Shown: piece after piece, positions 8,693 through 18,119 of the stretch
Layout of the letters: every line of letters begins with the position of its first letter
How positions within the stretch are numbered: position 1 is the first letter of the stretch
DNA from: Burkholderiales bacterium
Lineage (GTDB): Bacteria; Pseudomonadota; Gammaproteobacteria; Burkholderiales; SHXO01
NCBI GenBank assembly: GCA_020854105.1
Contig: JADZGB010000026.1
Span: forward strand, 1-64,000
Direction: 5' to 3'
DNA: 64,000 bases
Translations under genes and position numbers: made by a program
The notes under the pieces: generated by a model
What the model saw: the letters and a program-made list of their open reading frames with translations, nothing else
Told to the model about the DNA's origin: nothing
The model's database searches: none

Positions 8693-9457
8693 CTACTTGC
8701 CGAACCGCTCGCGCGCCGCCGCCACCTCTTCGCTGCTCGAGGCCAGATTGAACTGATCGGCCCCTGCGTGCGAGGCAAGATGCGCCAGTGCGTAGGCGCT
8801 GGCGTTGACCGTCTCCTTGCTCATCCGCACGGCGCCTCGAGGCATCGCCAGCACCCGCGCCGCCACCCGGCGGGCTTCGTCCAGCGCCCCGCCCTTCGCC
8901 GCCACCCAGTCCACCAGCCCCATCGCCAGCGCCTCGTGCGCCGCCAGGCGCTCGCACAGGATCGTCAGCCGCTTGGCCCGCGCCGGCCCAGCCAGGGCGA
9001 TCAACCGGGGCAGCGTGCCCCAGGTGAGCGGCAGACCAAGCGCGACCTCCGGCAGGCTGACGAAGGCATCGTCGGCCATCACGCGCCAGTCGCAGGCGAG
9101 CGCGAGGGCGAACCCCCCGCCGATGGCGTAGCCCTCGATGGCGGCGATGGTGATCTGGGGCAGTTCCTCCCAGGCGCGGGCCATTCGATAGCCGACCTGG
9201 TTGACCTCGCGCTGCGACTGCAGAGGCTGATGCGCAATGGCCCAGCGGGCGTCGTCCTTCAGGTCGGCACCGGCCGAGAACCAGTCCGGCGCCCCGGTGA
9301 GAAGCACCACGTCCACCGAGGCATCGTCACGCAAGGTCTCGGCAGTGCGGGTCAGCGCGCGCATGAATGCGATGGACAGCGCATTGCGGTGCCCGGGTCG
9401 GTCCATGCGAACCAGCGCCAGGCGTTCGGTGCGCTCGACGATGATCCCGTCGGTCAT
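8693..9457 (-). CDS. Enoyl-CoA hydratase/isomerase family protein
   Basis: The 254-residue protein has the crotonase fold: DRPGHRNALS at the N-terminal CoA-binding loop, FSAGADLKD forming the first part of the oxyanion hole, and IAAIEGYAIGGGFALALACDWRV forming the second. The Glu in SLPEVALGLP corresponds to a usual catalytic position. The internal ATG at 9455-9457 was chosen because homology begins there and the longer frame adds a nonconserved low-complexity leader. It is convergent with the nitronate monooxygenase gene, with 12 nt between stops. The acyl substrate is unknown. Confidence 0.85.
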   Translation of the reverse strand: MTDGIIVERTERLALVRMDRPGHRNALSIAFMRALTRTAETLRDDASVDVVLLTGAPDWFSAGADLKDDARWAIAHQPLQSQREVNQVGYRMARAWEELPQITIAAIEGYAIGGGFALALACDWRVMADDAFVSLPEVALGLPLTWGTLPRLIALAGPARAKRLTILCERLAAHEALAMGLVDWVAAKGGALDEARRVAARVLAMPRGAVRMSKETVNASAYALAHLASHAGADQFNLASSSEEVAAARERFGK

Positions 9458-9624
9458 GAGGCGGTACCGGGATGTTCGAGGCACGGCCCTCCCGCAGGAC
9501 AATCTCGACGAGCCGCGCGTCGCGGCATACAGACGGGGGACCGGCGCATCCGGCGATGCTAGCCAGGATGGAACGGCCAGGCAAGCAGCAGAAGCCAACA
9601 GAAGCCAGCGAAAGCTCAGCACCA

Positions 9625-9745
9625 TCCCGTCGCCCCGGCGAAAGCCCGGGCCCAGCGATAACGATTAAGGGCCGTCCACTTCCTGGATCCCATCGGCTTC
9701 CGCCGGGATGATGGGGACTTTCTGCCGGGATGACGGGGAATTTCC
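9625..9745. repeat. Dispersed palindromic repeat, inside the 9458-9902 gap
   Basis: Two inverted half-copies lie here: gtcgccccggcgaaagcccgggcccagcgataacg, then the reverse form ending tcctggatcccatcggcttccgccgggatgatgg, with further ccgggatgac units to about 9745. No gene was found in the 445-base gap between the hydratase and the SEC-C gene; beyond this repeat it holds only the leader of the SEC-C gene. Confidence 0.7.
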
Positions 9746-9902
9746 GCCGAGATGTCGGCGGAAGGAGGGCTGTTCACTTCCCGCATCCCGGCCTGCAGCC
9801 GGAGGACGAGCGCCACGAGCAAGCGTTCACCGGACGGTATACTCGGCGCCGTGACGGCACTCGCCGACGCCACTCCGCTGACCCAACGCACGCATTGCTC
9901 GA

Positions 9903-12071
9903 ATGGCAACTTCACGAGACGCCGTCGCCAACGCCCTGTTCGACGTGATCGACGCGGCGGTGCGCGAAATCCTGCGACACGAGAATCCCGAGCGTTTCCT
10001 CGACTGGATGCGGGCGAACGCCAGGCGGCTGCTGCCGGCGGAAGTCACCACCACCGAGGATGGCGGTGCTGCCTTGTCGGTCGCGCTCGGACGCGCGATC
10101 TGGAACGCAACGCCGCTGCCGGGCAATCACTTCCGCCCGAAGCCCGTGTCCGAACCGGGTCGCAACGATCCATGTCCGTGCGGATCCGGCCGCAAGTACA
10201 AGCAATGCTGCGCGCACGCGCCTCGCTTCGACATGCTCACTGCGGAAGAAGTCTGGCCGATCCTGATCGCGCAGCTGCCGCGCGCACGCCTGGACGAGGC
10301 AGTCTCGGCGCGTCGCATTCCGCCCGCGGCGCTGGCGGCGGCCGCAGTCAGTTACCTCGACGATGGCCTGCCGAACAAGGCGGCTGCCCTGCTCGAACCG
10401 GTGTTCGAAAGCGACGTGGAGCGGCTCGACGAGCGCTTCGAGACCGCGTTCGATCTGCTCTGCGACGCCTATGCCGAACAGGGAAACGAGCGCAAGCGGC
10501 AGCGTTTCGCCGAACGCATTGCCCAGCAAGCCCATGGCGCCCTCCAGCGCGCCGCCTGGCAGCGGCTTGCCGCCATGCGCCACGACGCGGGCCAGTTCGA
10601 GGCCGCCTGGGAAGCGATCCGCATGGCAAACCAGGCCGAACCCGGCCACCCGATCGTCGGACTGAACGAACTGACCTTGCTGGTCTCGGAGAATCGGCTG
10701 GACGAAGCCAGGGCGCGTGCGACCTTCTGGGTGGCCAAGCTCACACGCGAGCAGTATCCCGACGACGCGGTGCTCGAGATGTTCCGCGCGGCCGTCCGCG
10801 ATCCGGCCAGGGCGCTCGCACAGGCGATGGTCGCGCACACCGGCGCCGACCTGGACCGGCTCGCGACATGGGTCACGCGCATGGAGCAGCAACCCCTGCC
10901 CCGCTACCGCCTGCAGAAGGAGCAGGTGCTCGACCCGTTGGACATGGATTCAGTTCGCGAGGCGATGCGCCAGCGCATGTTGGCGATGGGCGTGGCGCAC
11001 GAACACCTCGAGGCCGAGAGCGAGCGGCTGGCGCGCGAGATCCAGAAGACGCACGAGCGTGCGCAGCGCAAGGCGGCCAGGCGCGGCACACCGCCGCCGC
11101 AGAATGGCGATCTGTTCGACGATGAAGATGCGACCGACGCCATCGACACGGATTCCGGGCGGCCGGAGTTCGAGCTGCATCCGGCAGAATCGCTGGCCGC
11201 GCTCGAGCAGGCATGGCATCAGGTGTTTCCGTGCACGAAGCCCATGCTGACCGCGCCGGTGTCTGGCGACATCGAAGAGGCCTGGACGCCACAGGCCCAG
11301 GCGGACTGGATCGCCTTCCTCGAGCGGCGGCCCGAGGCGGCCGACAGCCTGGACATCCTGGACGACGTCGCCGGCGCGTTGCTGCATCTGGAGTGGGAGT
11401 TGCCGCAGGGCGCGCGCGGCGGTCTGGCCGCACGGGTGATCGAGCGCGGCTGCGCGATCGTCGAGGGCGCGGTGGCGGACCACCCGGACGCGACCCTGCC
11501 GTGGGCGACGACACGGAATCGCAACGCGATACGCGCACTCGCCAGACGCGGCGCGCTCGCGATCGAGGCGCGGGACGACGCGGCCATCTGCGGGACGGCG
11601 GGTGCGGTCCTCGCGCTCAATCCGCACGACAATCACGGCTTGCGGCTCATCCTGGTCAACAGCTACCTGCGACGCGGGATGGACGCGCAGGCCGCTGAGC
11701 TGGTGGAACGCTATTGCGAGGACGGGTCGCCGGAGATGCAGGGTGCTACGGTGCTTCTGGCGTTTCGACGCGGCGACATTCCCGCTGCCACCTCGCTCCT
11801 GCAGCCCTTCATCGAGAGCAATCCGTACGTGCTGGACTATCTGCTGCGTCCGAACGCACCCGCCCCCAGAGCGTCCGCGGGTCCCGGCCTCCTGGTCGGA
11901 GGCCGCGAGGAGGCCTGGGAATACTGCGCATCGGCGCGTGACCTGTGGACCGGCACGCCGGGCGCAATGGAGTGGCTGCAGCGGGTGCGGCGCTCGACCC
12001 GCCAGCAGGAGGCCGAGCGCAAGGGGCGCACGAAGGCTGCCTCACCGCAACGCAAAGCACGTTCGTCTTGA
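9903..12071 (+). CDS. SEC-C metal-binding motif protein with TPR-like helices
   Basis: The 722-residue cytoplasmic protein carries one SEC-C zinc-binding motif at about residues 87-104 (GRNDPCPCGSGRKYKQCC), the same motif found at the C-terminus of SecA. The remainder is Ala/Leu/Glu-rich and helical, with repeated AAxxYLxxGLPNKA and AARARATFW patterns that look like degenerate TPR units. An acidic low-complexity patch (LFDDEDATDAIDTD) divides two helical halves. No catalytic domain is seen. The function is unknown; the motif suggests a metal-dependent protein or ribosome contact. The start is the first ATG after the repeat-filled gap. Confidence 0.75.
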   Translation: MATSRDAVANALFDVIDAAVREILRHENPERFLDWMRANARRLLPAEVTTTEDGGAALSVALGRAIWNATPLPGNHFRPKPVSEPGRNDPCPCGSGRKYKQCCAHAPRFDMLTAEEVWPILIAQLPRARLDEAVSARRIPPAALAAAAVSYLDDGLPNKAAALLEPVFESDVERLDERFETAFDLLCDAYAEQGNERKRQRFAERIAQQAHGALQRAAWQRLAAMRHDAGQFEAAWEAIRMANQAEPGHPIVGLNELTLLVSENRLDEARARATFWVAKLTREQYPDDAVLEMFRAAVRDPARALAQAMVAHTGADLDRLATWVTRMEQQPLPRYRLQKEQVLDPLDMDSVREAMRQRMLAMGVAHEHLEAESERLAREIQKTHERAQRKAARRGTPPPQNGDLFDDEDATDAIDTDSGRPEFELHPAESLAALEQAWHQVFPCTKPMLTAPVSGDIEEAWTPQAQADWIAFLERRPEAADSLDILDDVAGALLHLEWELPQGARGGLAARVIERGCAIVEGAVADHPDATLPWATTRNRNAIRALARRGALAIEARDDAAICGTAGAVLALNPHDNHGLRLILVNSYLRRGMDAQAAELVERYCEDGSPEMQGATVLLAFRRGDIPAATSLLQPFIESNPYVLDYLLRPNAPAPRASAGPGLLVGGREEAWEYCASARDLWTGTPGAMEWLQRVRRSTRQQEAERKGRTKAASPQRKARSS

Positions 12072-12107
12072 CCCGGCTCGCACCGGAACAGCGGAAGGAA
12101 TACAGGC

Positions 12108-12875
12108 ATGTCCACGCAACGTATCGTCGAATCCCTCTGGGACGCATTCCGGTCGGGCGACTATCAACCGGCCCAATGGAAGGGAAAGCTCACCGTCGCG
12201 GAGGCCTATGCCGTGCAGCTGGGCATGCTCGCACGCGAGCTCGCCGGCGGTGAAGCGCAGGCGGGATGGAAGGTGGGACTCACCGCGCCGCAGATGCGCG
12301 AGATGTTCCGCAATCCCGATCCGGTGTTCGGCCACCTGCTCGATTCCGCGCGCAAGGACAGCGGCCACCGGTTCACCCACGCCTCGCTGCGCAGTCCCGC
12401 GGTGGAGAACGAGCTGATGATCACCCTGGGCAGTGATCTGTCGGGACCGGACGCGACGCCTGACCAGGTGCGTGCGGCGATCGCGTCGGTGGCGCCGGCC
12501 CTGGAGATCGTCGAGCTGGGCCGCGCCGACATGCGCAGCGACCTGGCCCTGGGGATCTGTGACAACGTCGCGCAGTGCGCCTTCGTACACGGTGCGCCGG
12601 TCCCGATGACGGCCGGCCTGGATTTCGGCGCCGTGCGGGCAACGGTCGAGATCGATGGCCAGCTGGTGGCCGACGTGGTGGGCAGGGACGTCATCGACAA
12701 CCAGCTGCACACGCTGGCCTGGCTGGTGAACGCGCTGCATCGTTTCGGCGCAAGTCTGCGTGCCGGCGATCGCATCATGACCGGCTCGTTCACCAGGCCG
12801 CTACCGGTGGCCGCGGGAGCGGCGGTGCGCACGACCTTCGCCGGAATCGGAACGGTCGAGGCGCGCTTCGACTGA
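12108..12875 (+). CDS. 2-keto-4-pentenoate hydratase family protein
   Basis: The 255-residue protein resembles the MhpD/DmpE branch of the fumarylacetoacetate hydrolase superfamily: GWKVGLTAPQMRE near residue 50, VENELMITLG containing metal-ligand acidic residues, VAPALEIVELG, and the C-terminal GDRIMTGSFTRPLPVAAG. Family members add water to 2-hydroxypenta-2,4-dienoate in meta-cleavage of aromatic compounds, or decarboxylate 4-oxalocrotonate. No other meta-cleavage gene is adjacent, so it may act as a lone catabolic enzyme. The start has GGAAGGAA upstream and lies 36 nt after the SEC-C gene. Confidence 0.85.
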   Translation: MSTQRIVESLWDAFRSGDYQPAQWKGKLTVAEAYAVQLGMLARELAGGEAQAGWKVGLTAPQMREMFRNPDPVFGHLLDSARKDSGHRFTHASLRSPAVENELMITLGSDLSGPDATPDQVRAAIASVAPALEIVELGRADMRSDLALGICDNVAQCAFVHGAPVPMTAGLDFGAVRATVEIDGQLVADVVGRDVIDNQLHTLAWLVNALHRFGASLRAGDRIMTGSFTRPLPVAAGAAVRTTFAGIGTVEARFD

Positions 12876-12979
12876 CCCGCTTCGACTGAGCGGGCGCCAC
12901 TGGATGCGCGTGGTGCCAGATCAGCCTGGCGCCAGATTCGCGAGTCGTCAGATGCGCGCGCCGTCAGATTCGCGTGCCG

Positions 12980-15900
12980 TCAGATGCTAGTGGCGTCCGG
13001 GCGCGGCGCCGCCGCCAGCTCACGCATGACGTCACGGTAGATCGCCTCCGACTCGGCCGAGGGCCGCACGCCCAGCACCGCAGACAGCGTCTGGCGCAAC
13101 CGCCGGTAGGCGCTCACCGCCTCGGTGAGCCGGCCCATGCGCCAGTAGCAGCGCATCAGGCCGCGATGGAAACCCTCCACCACCACATCGGCGTCGATCC
13201 CGCGCAGATACAGCCGCGCCGCGTCCTCCAGGTCGCAGGATGCCTCCAGCGCCTGCCCGTGCGTGGCCAGTGCGTGGATGAACTTGCCGCGGATGCGCTC
13301 GCGCATGGCCACGCTCCACTGCTGATCGTCGTCCTCGGGCAGGAAGCTGCCCGCGTACAGATCGAGCAGCCCGCGCATGCGCTCGGACGTCATCGGCTCC
13401 TCGAGCGCGGCTTCGAAGCGCCATGCGTCCACCCAGCAGAGGTGACGGTCGAGCCAGACCTTGCCGCCCTGGTGCCCCACCGCCTCGTCACTGCCCAGTA
13501 GCTTGCGCAGGCGCATGACCGTCACCCCCAGAACCTGCCTGGCCGCGTCCGCCTCCTCGTCGCCCCACAGCGCATCGCACAGCCACTGCTCCGGGACGTC
13601 CTCGTGCCGATAGGCCACCAGCGCCTTGAGCAGGGCGAGCGTCTTCTTCGGGACCTTGCGCGAGAACTCGAGGGGCTTGTCGTTGACCTCGACCTCGAAT
13701 CGCCCGAGCGTGCGGATGCGGATCGGCCGCGGCCACCGGTCCGGCGCATCGGCTGGCGGCCTGAGCCGGAACATGCGGATCAGCTGCTGCACCAACTCGA
13801 CCTGGATGCCCTCGCACAGGGCGAGCGAGAACATCGGCGGCATGGAGCATTCCATGTAGCGCAGGTAATACTTCCCTATGCCGTCGCCGGCGCTCGACAG
13901 CGCCTGCGTGAGAAGCGCGGCGCACGCGGGCAGGCGATTCTCCCGACAGGCCAGGAAGGCTTCGCACAGCATCGCGGCTGGGCGCCAGCATGCCAGCTCC
14001 GGGCTGCGCGCGATCACGTCGATCGAACGTCGCAGCAGCGGGCGCGCCTCGTCCATCCTGCCCGCTCCGATCAGCACCTCGGCATTGAACAGTCCGAAGG
14101 ACATCAGGTTCTGCGGGGCGCCGACGCGACGGATCGCCTCGTCGGACGCGACCGCCAGCTCCGCGGCTTCGGTCCAGCGCCCGTAGTGATGAGCGCGACG
14201 GGCCTGGTAGATCCGCAACAATGCCAGCGACATCGGGCGCCTCGGTGGCGAATCGGCTTCGATCTCGCGCAAGCCTGCGTCAGTCCTGTCCCAGCCGTGG
14301 GTGCGAAATGCGACCATCACGCGATACAGGCGAATGTCCGACAGTGCATCCTTCAGACCCGACGCTTCGGCAACCTCGATTGCCAGATCGAAGTAGCACA
14401 ACGCATCCTCGTAGCGTGCCTGCACGAAGCGCAGGTAGGCCACGCCGAACAGGAACCATGCGCGCGCGCTCGGACTTGCGCGCGGATCCCGCGCAATGGG
14501 CTCGATGAGCGAAACCAGTTCCTCACCCTGCTGCAAGCCTCCGGCGGTCAGGTCGGATACGAGGGCGGAAGCGGCGGCTGCCAGAGCCTCCGTCGGATCC
14601 TGCTGCTGCCTCAGCAAGTCCTGCACGCGCACTCTCGCCTCCGTCGTCAGCGCATGCCACGGACGCCACAACGGCAGGACGGCGACGATTGCGGACCACG
14701 TGGCCAGCTCCTCATACGCCACACCATCCGCGTCGGCGGCCTCGATCTGCTCGAGCAGTTCCCCTAGCCACGCGTCGGCAAAGGGGATTGCCGCATGACC
14801 GAGCTGAGCGGCCTTGAGAAGCGCGGCCAGGCACTGAATCCTGCCGACCCGATCGGTGCTCGATGACAGCAGGTCTCTCGCCCGAGAAAGGGTCACGAGC
14901 CCGACCCCCGGATCGCCATCGACCTGCGCGATGCCCTGCCAGTACAGCAGACGAGGGTTCGCGTCCAGAAGCTCGGAAGGCAGTGCGCCGATCCAGGCCT
15001 CCAGCGTCTGCCGGCGTGCGCTCTTCATCAACCCATGTGCTGCGCCGAGGATCACAGGCACCGCACCCGTCCAGTCTCCGGCCGCGAAATGCAGAGGTAT
15101 CGCTGCCTCTACGTCTCCGCAATCGGCCAGGGTCCGTGCAGATTGCCTCAGCAGATGCAGAAGTCCAGGCGGATCCTTCGCAGTCCGTGCGCGCCGCTGG
15201 AGGAAATCCCGGAACATGGCGTGGAACTGATACACGGGTTCGATCCCGGGGCGCCGGTCCGTGAACAGGTTTCTGCGATAGAGATCCTCCAGAAGTGCAC
15301 CGCCCTCCTCCCGCCCGGTCAGCCGCAGTGCCATCGATGCCGAGACATAGGGCAGAAAGGACAGCGACAGCAGCAACTCGCGGCTGGCTTCGGATGTGTG
15401 CTCGAACAAGAGGCTGGCGAAGTAATCGAAGACGGATTCACGGGTGTCGATCGTCAGTTCGCGTGCATCCGCCTCCCTCTGCCCCAATCGCTCGAGCATC
15501 AGCGTGATGCCCGCTGCCCAGCCCTCGGACTGCTGATGCAGGGCACGAACCAGCCAGTCGTCACGCACCGCACGCACCTCGGACAAGGCCCGGGTTTCCT
15601 CGAGCGTCAGCCGCAGCGCCTCCCAGCGCAGGCTGAACAGCACGCCGCCCCCGATCAGCTGTGCGAAGGAACCGGGCGTACCGAACCGGCTCACACCGAT
15701 GATGGAACTGCCCGGCGATACCTCGCCGACCGCGGCGCGCACGATGTCGTGCATGGAAGCATCCCGCGGAACTTCCTGATAGTTGTCCAGCACCAGCACG
15801 ATGCCGGCTGGCAGCCGGCGGAACAGCTCGCGGAAGAAGCTGCGAGAGAACGCGGGAAGGTCGGTGCCGTGCTCGGCGACCAGCCGGGGCAGCGGCAGCG

Positions 15901-16180
15901 CGATCTCGCCCAGAAACGATTCTGCGGCGATGGTGAGGTAGTGGAACAGATTGGCGGGGTCGGCATCGCCGTCGTCCACTTGATACCACAGGCAGGGAAT
16001 GCCTCGGGCATCGAGGTAGCTCGCGGCCAGAGCAGTCTTGCCGGCACCCGGAGGGCCCTGGATCCAGATCAGCGGCCGCCCCCGGTTCTCGTCCAGGCGG
16101 GCAAACAGGCGTTCACGCGGCACTACCCCGAACAGCCGGGGCGTGCTGGTCTTGGCCAGCGACGCGGGCAGCCCCTTCAT
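12980..16180 (-). CDS. STAND ATPase / BTAD transcriptional regulator (copy 1)
   Basis: The 1066-residue protein begins with an NTPase module of the MalT/STAND type (LAKTSTPRLFG, Walker A GPPGAGKT near residue 42, then LVLDNYQE as Walker B). A long helical TPR-like region follows. From about residue 818 there is an OmpR-like winged helix (RIRTLGRFEVEVND) and a bacterial transcriptional activation domain (BTAD) to the end. Such proteins are ligand- and ATP-gated activators. GGAGG precedes the start. The upstream co-directional gene encodes a small secreted protein; copy 2 is at 18967-22044 and a collapsed copy 3 at 23554-24751. Confidence 0.85.
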   Translation of the reverse strand: MKGLPASLAKTSTPRLFGVVPRERLFARLDENRGRPLIWIQGPPGAGKTALAASYLDARGIPCLWYQVDDGDADPANLFHYLTIAAESFLGEIALPLPRLVAEHGTDLPAFSRSFFRELFRRLPAGIVLVLDNYQEVPRDASMHDIVRAAVGEVSPGSSIIGVSRFGTPGSFAQLIGGGVLFSLRWEALRLTLEETRALSEVRAVRDDWLVRALHQQSEGWAAGITLMLERLGQREADARELTIDTRESVFDYFASLLFEHTSEASRELLLSLSFLPYVSASMALRLTGREEGGALLEDLYRRNLFTDRRPGIEPVYQFHAMFRDFLQRRARTAKDPPGLLHLLRQSARTLADCGDVEAAIPLHFAAGDWTGAVPVILGAAHGLMKSARRQTLEAWIGALPSELLDANPRLLYWQGIAQVDGDPGVGLVTLSRARDLLSSSTDRVGRIQCLAALLKAAQLGHAAIPFADAWLGELLEQIEAADADGVAYEELATWSAIVAVLPLWRPWHALTTEARVRVQDLLRQQQDPTEALAAAASALVSDLTAGGLQQGEELVSLIEPIARDPRASPSARAWFLFGVAYLRFVQARYEDALCYFDLAIEVAEASGLKDALSDIRLYRVMVAFRTHGWDRTDAGLREIEADSPPRRPMSLALLRIYQARRAHHYGRWTEAAELAVASDEAIRRVGAPQNLMSFGLFNAEVLIGAGRMDEARPLLRRSIDVIARSPELACWRPAAMLCEAFLACRENRLPACAALLTQALSSAGDGIGKYYLRYMECSMPPMFSLALCEGIQVELVQQLIRMFRLRPPADAPDRWPRPIRIRTLGRFEVEVNDKPLEFSRKVPKKTLALLKALVAYRHEDVPEQWLCDALWGDEEADAARQVLGVTVMRLRKLLGSDEAVGHQGGKVWLDRHLCWVDAWRFEAALEEPMTSERMRGLLDLYAGSFLPEDDDQQWSVAMRERIRGKFIHALATHGQALEASCDLEDAARLYLRGIDADVVVEGFHRGLMRCYWRMGRLTEAVSAYRRLRQTLSAVLGVRPSAESEAIYRDVMRELAAAPRPDATSI

Positions 16181-16271
16181 TGAACGCCTCCGTTCCTGCC
16201 CGGCAGGCCCCTGCGCGCCGTACCGGCCTGAGGTCGGCGCACCGCCACTGGAACCGCCGCTCCCGCTGCTC

Positions 16272-16769
16272 CTACTTCAGCTCGTACATGCCCTTGTTAT
16301 GGTGGCAGCCAGAGTACCCGTCCGGGCCGAGTCCGGGATAGAAGTCGAGTTTGTACTCTCCATTCACGGTCATGCCAACATATTTCCCGGTTCCCTGGAC
16401 CGCGGTATATGTCCCGCCCGAGTTGTCCTGCCTCCCGTGATACTCCATCAACCACGTGTCGCCATCCATGTCGACCAACTGGCAGTAGCCCAAGTGCGAT
16501 GCCTTGCCGGCGACGATGCCCAGCGTACCCCAGCACCTGGCGGCCTGCCGGTCGAAGGCGCCTCCCGTCGGGATGGCGTTCAGGACTGCGACACCCGAGT
16601 AGTGCGTGGCATAGACCTGGTCGCTCGCCGCGATGGTGGTTCCGCTGCCGATCGTGCAGAACTTCAGCTCGTAGCTTCCCTCCCTGGGCATGTCGACCTT
16701 TCCGGCCAGTGCCGTGGCAGTGCATGCGGCGAATGCGATCCCTGCAAGTGATGCGGCAGCACGTCTCAT
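16272..16769 (-). CDS. Small secreted protein, GTGKY family (paralogue A)
   Basis: The 165-residue product has a signal peptide (AAASLAGIAFAACTATALA) and a mature part rich in Gly, Tyr and Thr. No known domain was recognised. The core Cys-Gly, GYCQLVDMDGDTW and GGTYTAVQGTGKYVG align with the product of 45717-46175 (GVCVRK, GDSW, RGTWKQIGGTGVFAG), so they form a family; the protein at 50748 shares the GGTGKF core. The predicted fold is a small all-beta barrel, by inference. The ATG has AGGGAGGACG upstream and overlaps the stop of the small upstream ORF by ATGA, so the two are coupled. The BTAD regulator follows 91 nt downstream. Confidence 0.75.
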   Translation of the reverse strand: MRRAAASLAGIAFAACTATALAGKVDMPREGSYELKFCTIGSGTTIAASDQVYATHYSGVAVLNAIPTGGAFDRQAARCWGTLGIVAGKASHLGYCQLVDMDGDTWLMEYHGRQDNSGGTYTAVQGTGKYVGMTVNGEYKLDFYPGLGPDGYSGCHHNKGMYELK

Positions 16770-16954
16770 CGATCGTCCTCCCTGGCGGTGGATGGAAAAC
16801 GCCGCTGGGAGGAGGACTGCTGCAACGCGGACCACAGTTCGGCAGCGCAGCGAAAGGGCACGACCTCGCCCGATTCCACCGCTTCCAACGTCCCCGTCAT
16901 TGCCTCATCGTCATGGCGATAGATCCGGACGACGTAGCTGCGCTGCACTTCCAT
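16766..16954 (-). CDS. Small conserved-type ORF, 62 residues
   Basis: The product is short and soluble (YVVRIYRHDDEAMTGTLEAVESGEVVPFRCAAELWSAL). From memory this pattern, an R-Y-x-V-R-I-Y-R strand, a G-x-V/L-E-x-V-E-x-G turn and a final AELW helix, is common in small uncharacterised proteobacterial proteins, which supports it being real. It overlaps the start of the secreted-protein gene by 4 nt and would be cotranslated with it. It lacks a signal peptide. Function unknown. Confidence 0.6.
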   Translation of the reverse strand: MEVQRSYVVRIYRHDDEAMTGTLEAVESGEVVPFRCAAELWSALQQSSSQRRFPSTAREDDR

Positions 16955-17090
16955 CGCCTGCCGCCTGCCTCCCGATGGCGTGACAGCAGATTACGACGCG
17001 GCTCCGAACAGATCGCCAACAGATACGACAGGCCGATCGGCAGTGCGCGCGCCGCAGCAGGCGTGACCGATCCCGTACCGAATCGGGGAA

Positions 17091-17522
17091 TCAGCGCCGG
17101 GGCGCGCTCATCTGGCTGCACTCCGGCCCGTCGTTGCTGGCCCGCAGATAGGCCAGCAGGTCGGCCCGCTCCCGGGCGTCGGGAATGCCGGCATAGCCCA
17201 TCCTGGTTCCCGGAACGGTCTTCAGCGGGTCGGCGATGAAGCGATCCAGCGTCTCGCTGTTCCAGACCAGCTTGGAATTCTTCATGGCCTTGGAATACTC
17301 GAAGCCTTCGACGCTTCCCGCGCGGCGACCGAACAGGCCGCAGTGGTGCGGACCCACGCGATCGTAGTCCAGCGAATGGCAGGCGCCGCAGCGGGCGTAG
17401 ATCTCCTTGCCCCGGCCTGCGTCGCCTTCCGTGGCAATGGCGCCCGTGGCGGCCGGCACACTGCCCGCCGCGGCGGCGAGCAGAATGCCGGCCAGCACAG
17501 TCGCTGGCCGGCGGGCGGTCAC
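17091..17522 (-). CDS. Secreted class I cytochrome c
   Basis: The 143-residue product has a signal peptide (VLAGILLAAAAGSVPAATG), one haem site CGACH at about residues 45-49, and a likely distal Met in PGTRMGYAGI. The spacing and DLLAYLR C-terminal helix are those of cytochrome c2/c550. It is a paralogue of the cytochrome at 1943-2347, sharing GLFGR, the F-I-A-x-P segment and PGTxM. The GTG start overlaps the stop of the upstream ferritin-like gene (GTGA, 17519-17522), so it belongs to the sigma factor - ferritin-like - cytochrome operon. It presumably accepts or donates electrons in the periplasm. Confidence 0.9.
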   Translation of the reverse strand: MTARRPATVLAGILLAAAAGSVPAATGAIATEGDAGRGKEIYARCGACHSLDYDRVGPHHCGLFGRRAGSVEGFEYSKAMKNSKLVWNSETLDRFIADPLKTVPGTRMGYAGIPDARERADLLAYLRASNDGPECSQMSAPRR

Positions 17523-18106
17523 GACACGAACGCCGACGGCACCGGCACCTCGCCCAGCGCGTTGCGCAGGATCGCCCAGTGCATCGCCTCGTCACCGAGG
17601 ATGCTGGCTGCCGCCTTGGCCAGATCGCGGTTTCCGAACACCGGCACGGCGCCCAGGTAGGCACTCACCGCGCCCTGTTCAAGCCCGGCGGCGAAGCGCA
17701 GCACGTCGGCCTGGTTCTTGAGCCTGGCCACCGGAAAGTCGTACTTGCTCCTGGGCTCGACCGGCTTGCCGCCGAGCTTGGCGACGGTCTTGGCCAGCAA
17801 GTCGGCATGTTGCCTGTGGTGACCCTGAAACGTCACGGCCAGGCTCAGTACCGGCTTCTGCAGCAGCCCACTCTCCGCGCCCACCTGGTAGGCGGCGATG
17901 GCTTCCAGCTCTGCACCCAGCGCAGTGTTGAGGATGTCGATGTCAGAGGTTTTCGCCGCGCCCTCGGCTTCGTCCCGGGCGAGCGACTCGCGGCCGGCGA
18001 GCAGCGCGATGGCGCTGCCGGACAGCACTAGCCCCGAGCGCCTCAGAAAGCTGCGCCGATCATCGGCGGCGATGGCAATTCCTGTTGGTCGTATCGCGTG
18101 TTTCAT
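17519..18106 (-). CDS. Exported ferritin-like domain protein
   Basis: The 195-residue protein begins with a twin-arginine-type leader (DRRSFLRRSGLVLSG) and then a four-helix ferritin-like bundle: GAELEAIAAYQ, FQGHHRQHADLLAKT, LEQGAVSAYLG and GDEAMHWAIL, the last giving an E-x-x-H pair. The repeated acidic and His residues are those of a carboxylate di-iron or ferritin-like site. The second in-frame ATG (18106) was chosen because AGGAG lies 9 nt upstream of it. It is sandwiched between an ECF sigma gene and a cytochrome gene, suggesting a redox or metal stress function. Export in folded form fits the leader. Confidence 0.8.
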   Translation of the reverse strand: MKHAIRPTGIAIAADDRRSFLRRSGLVLSGSAIALLAGRESLARDEAEGAAKTSDIDILNTALGAELEAIAAYQVGAESGLLQKPVLSLAVTFQGHHRQHADLLAKTVAKLGGKPVEPRSKYDFPVARLKNQADVLRFAAGLEQGAVSAYLGAVPVFGNRDLAKAAASILGDEAMHWAILRNALGEVPVPSAFVS

Positions 18107-18119
18107 TTGCATCTGCTCC

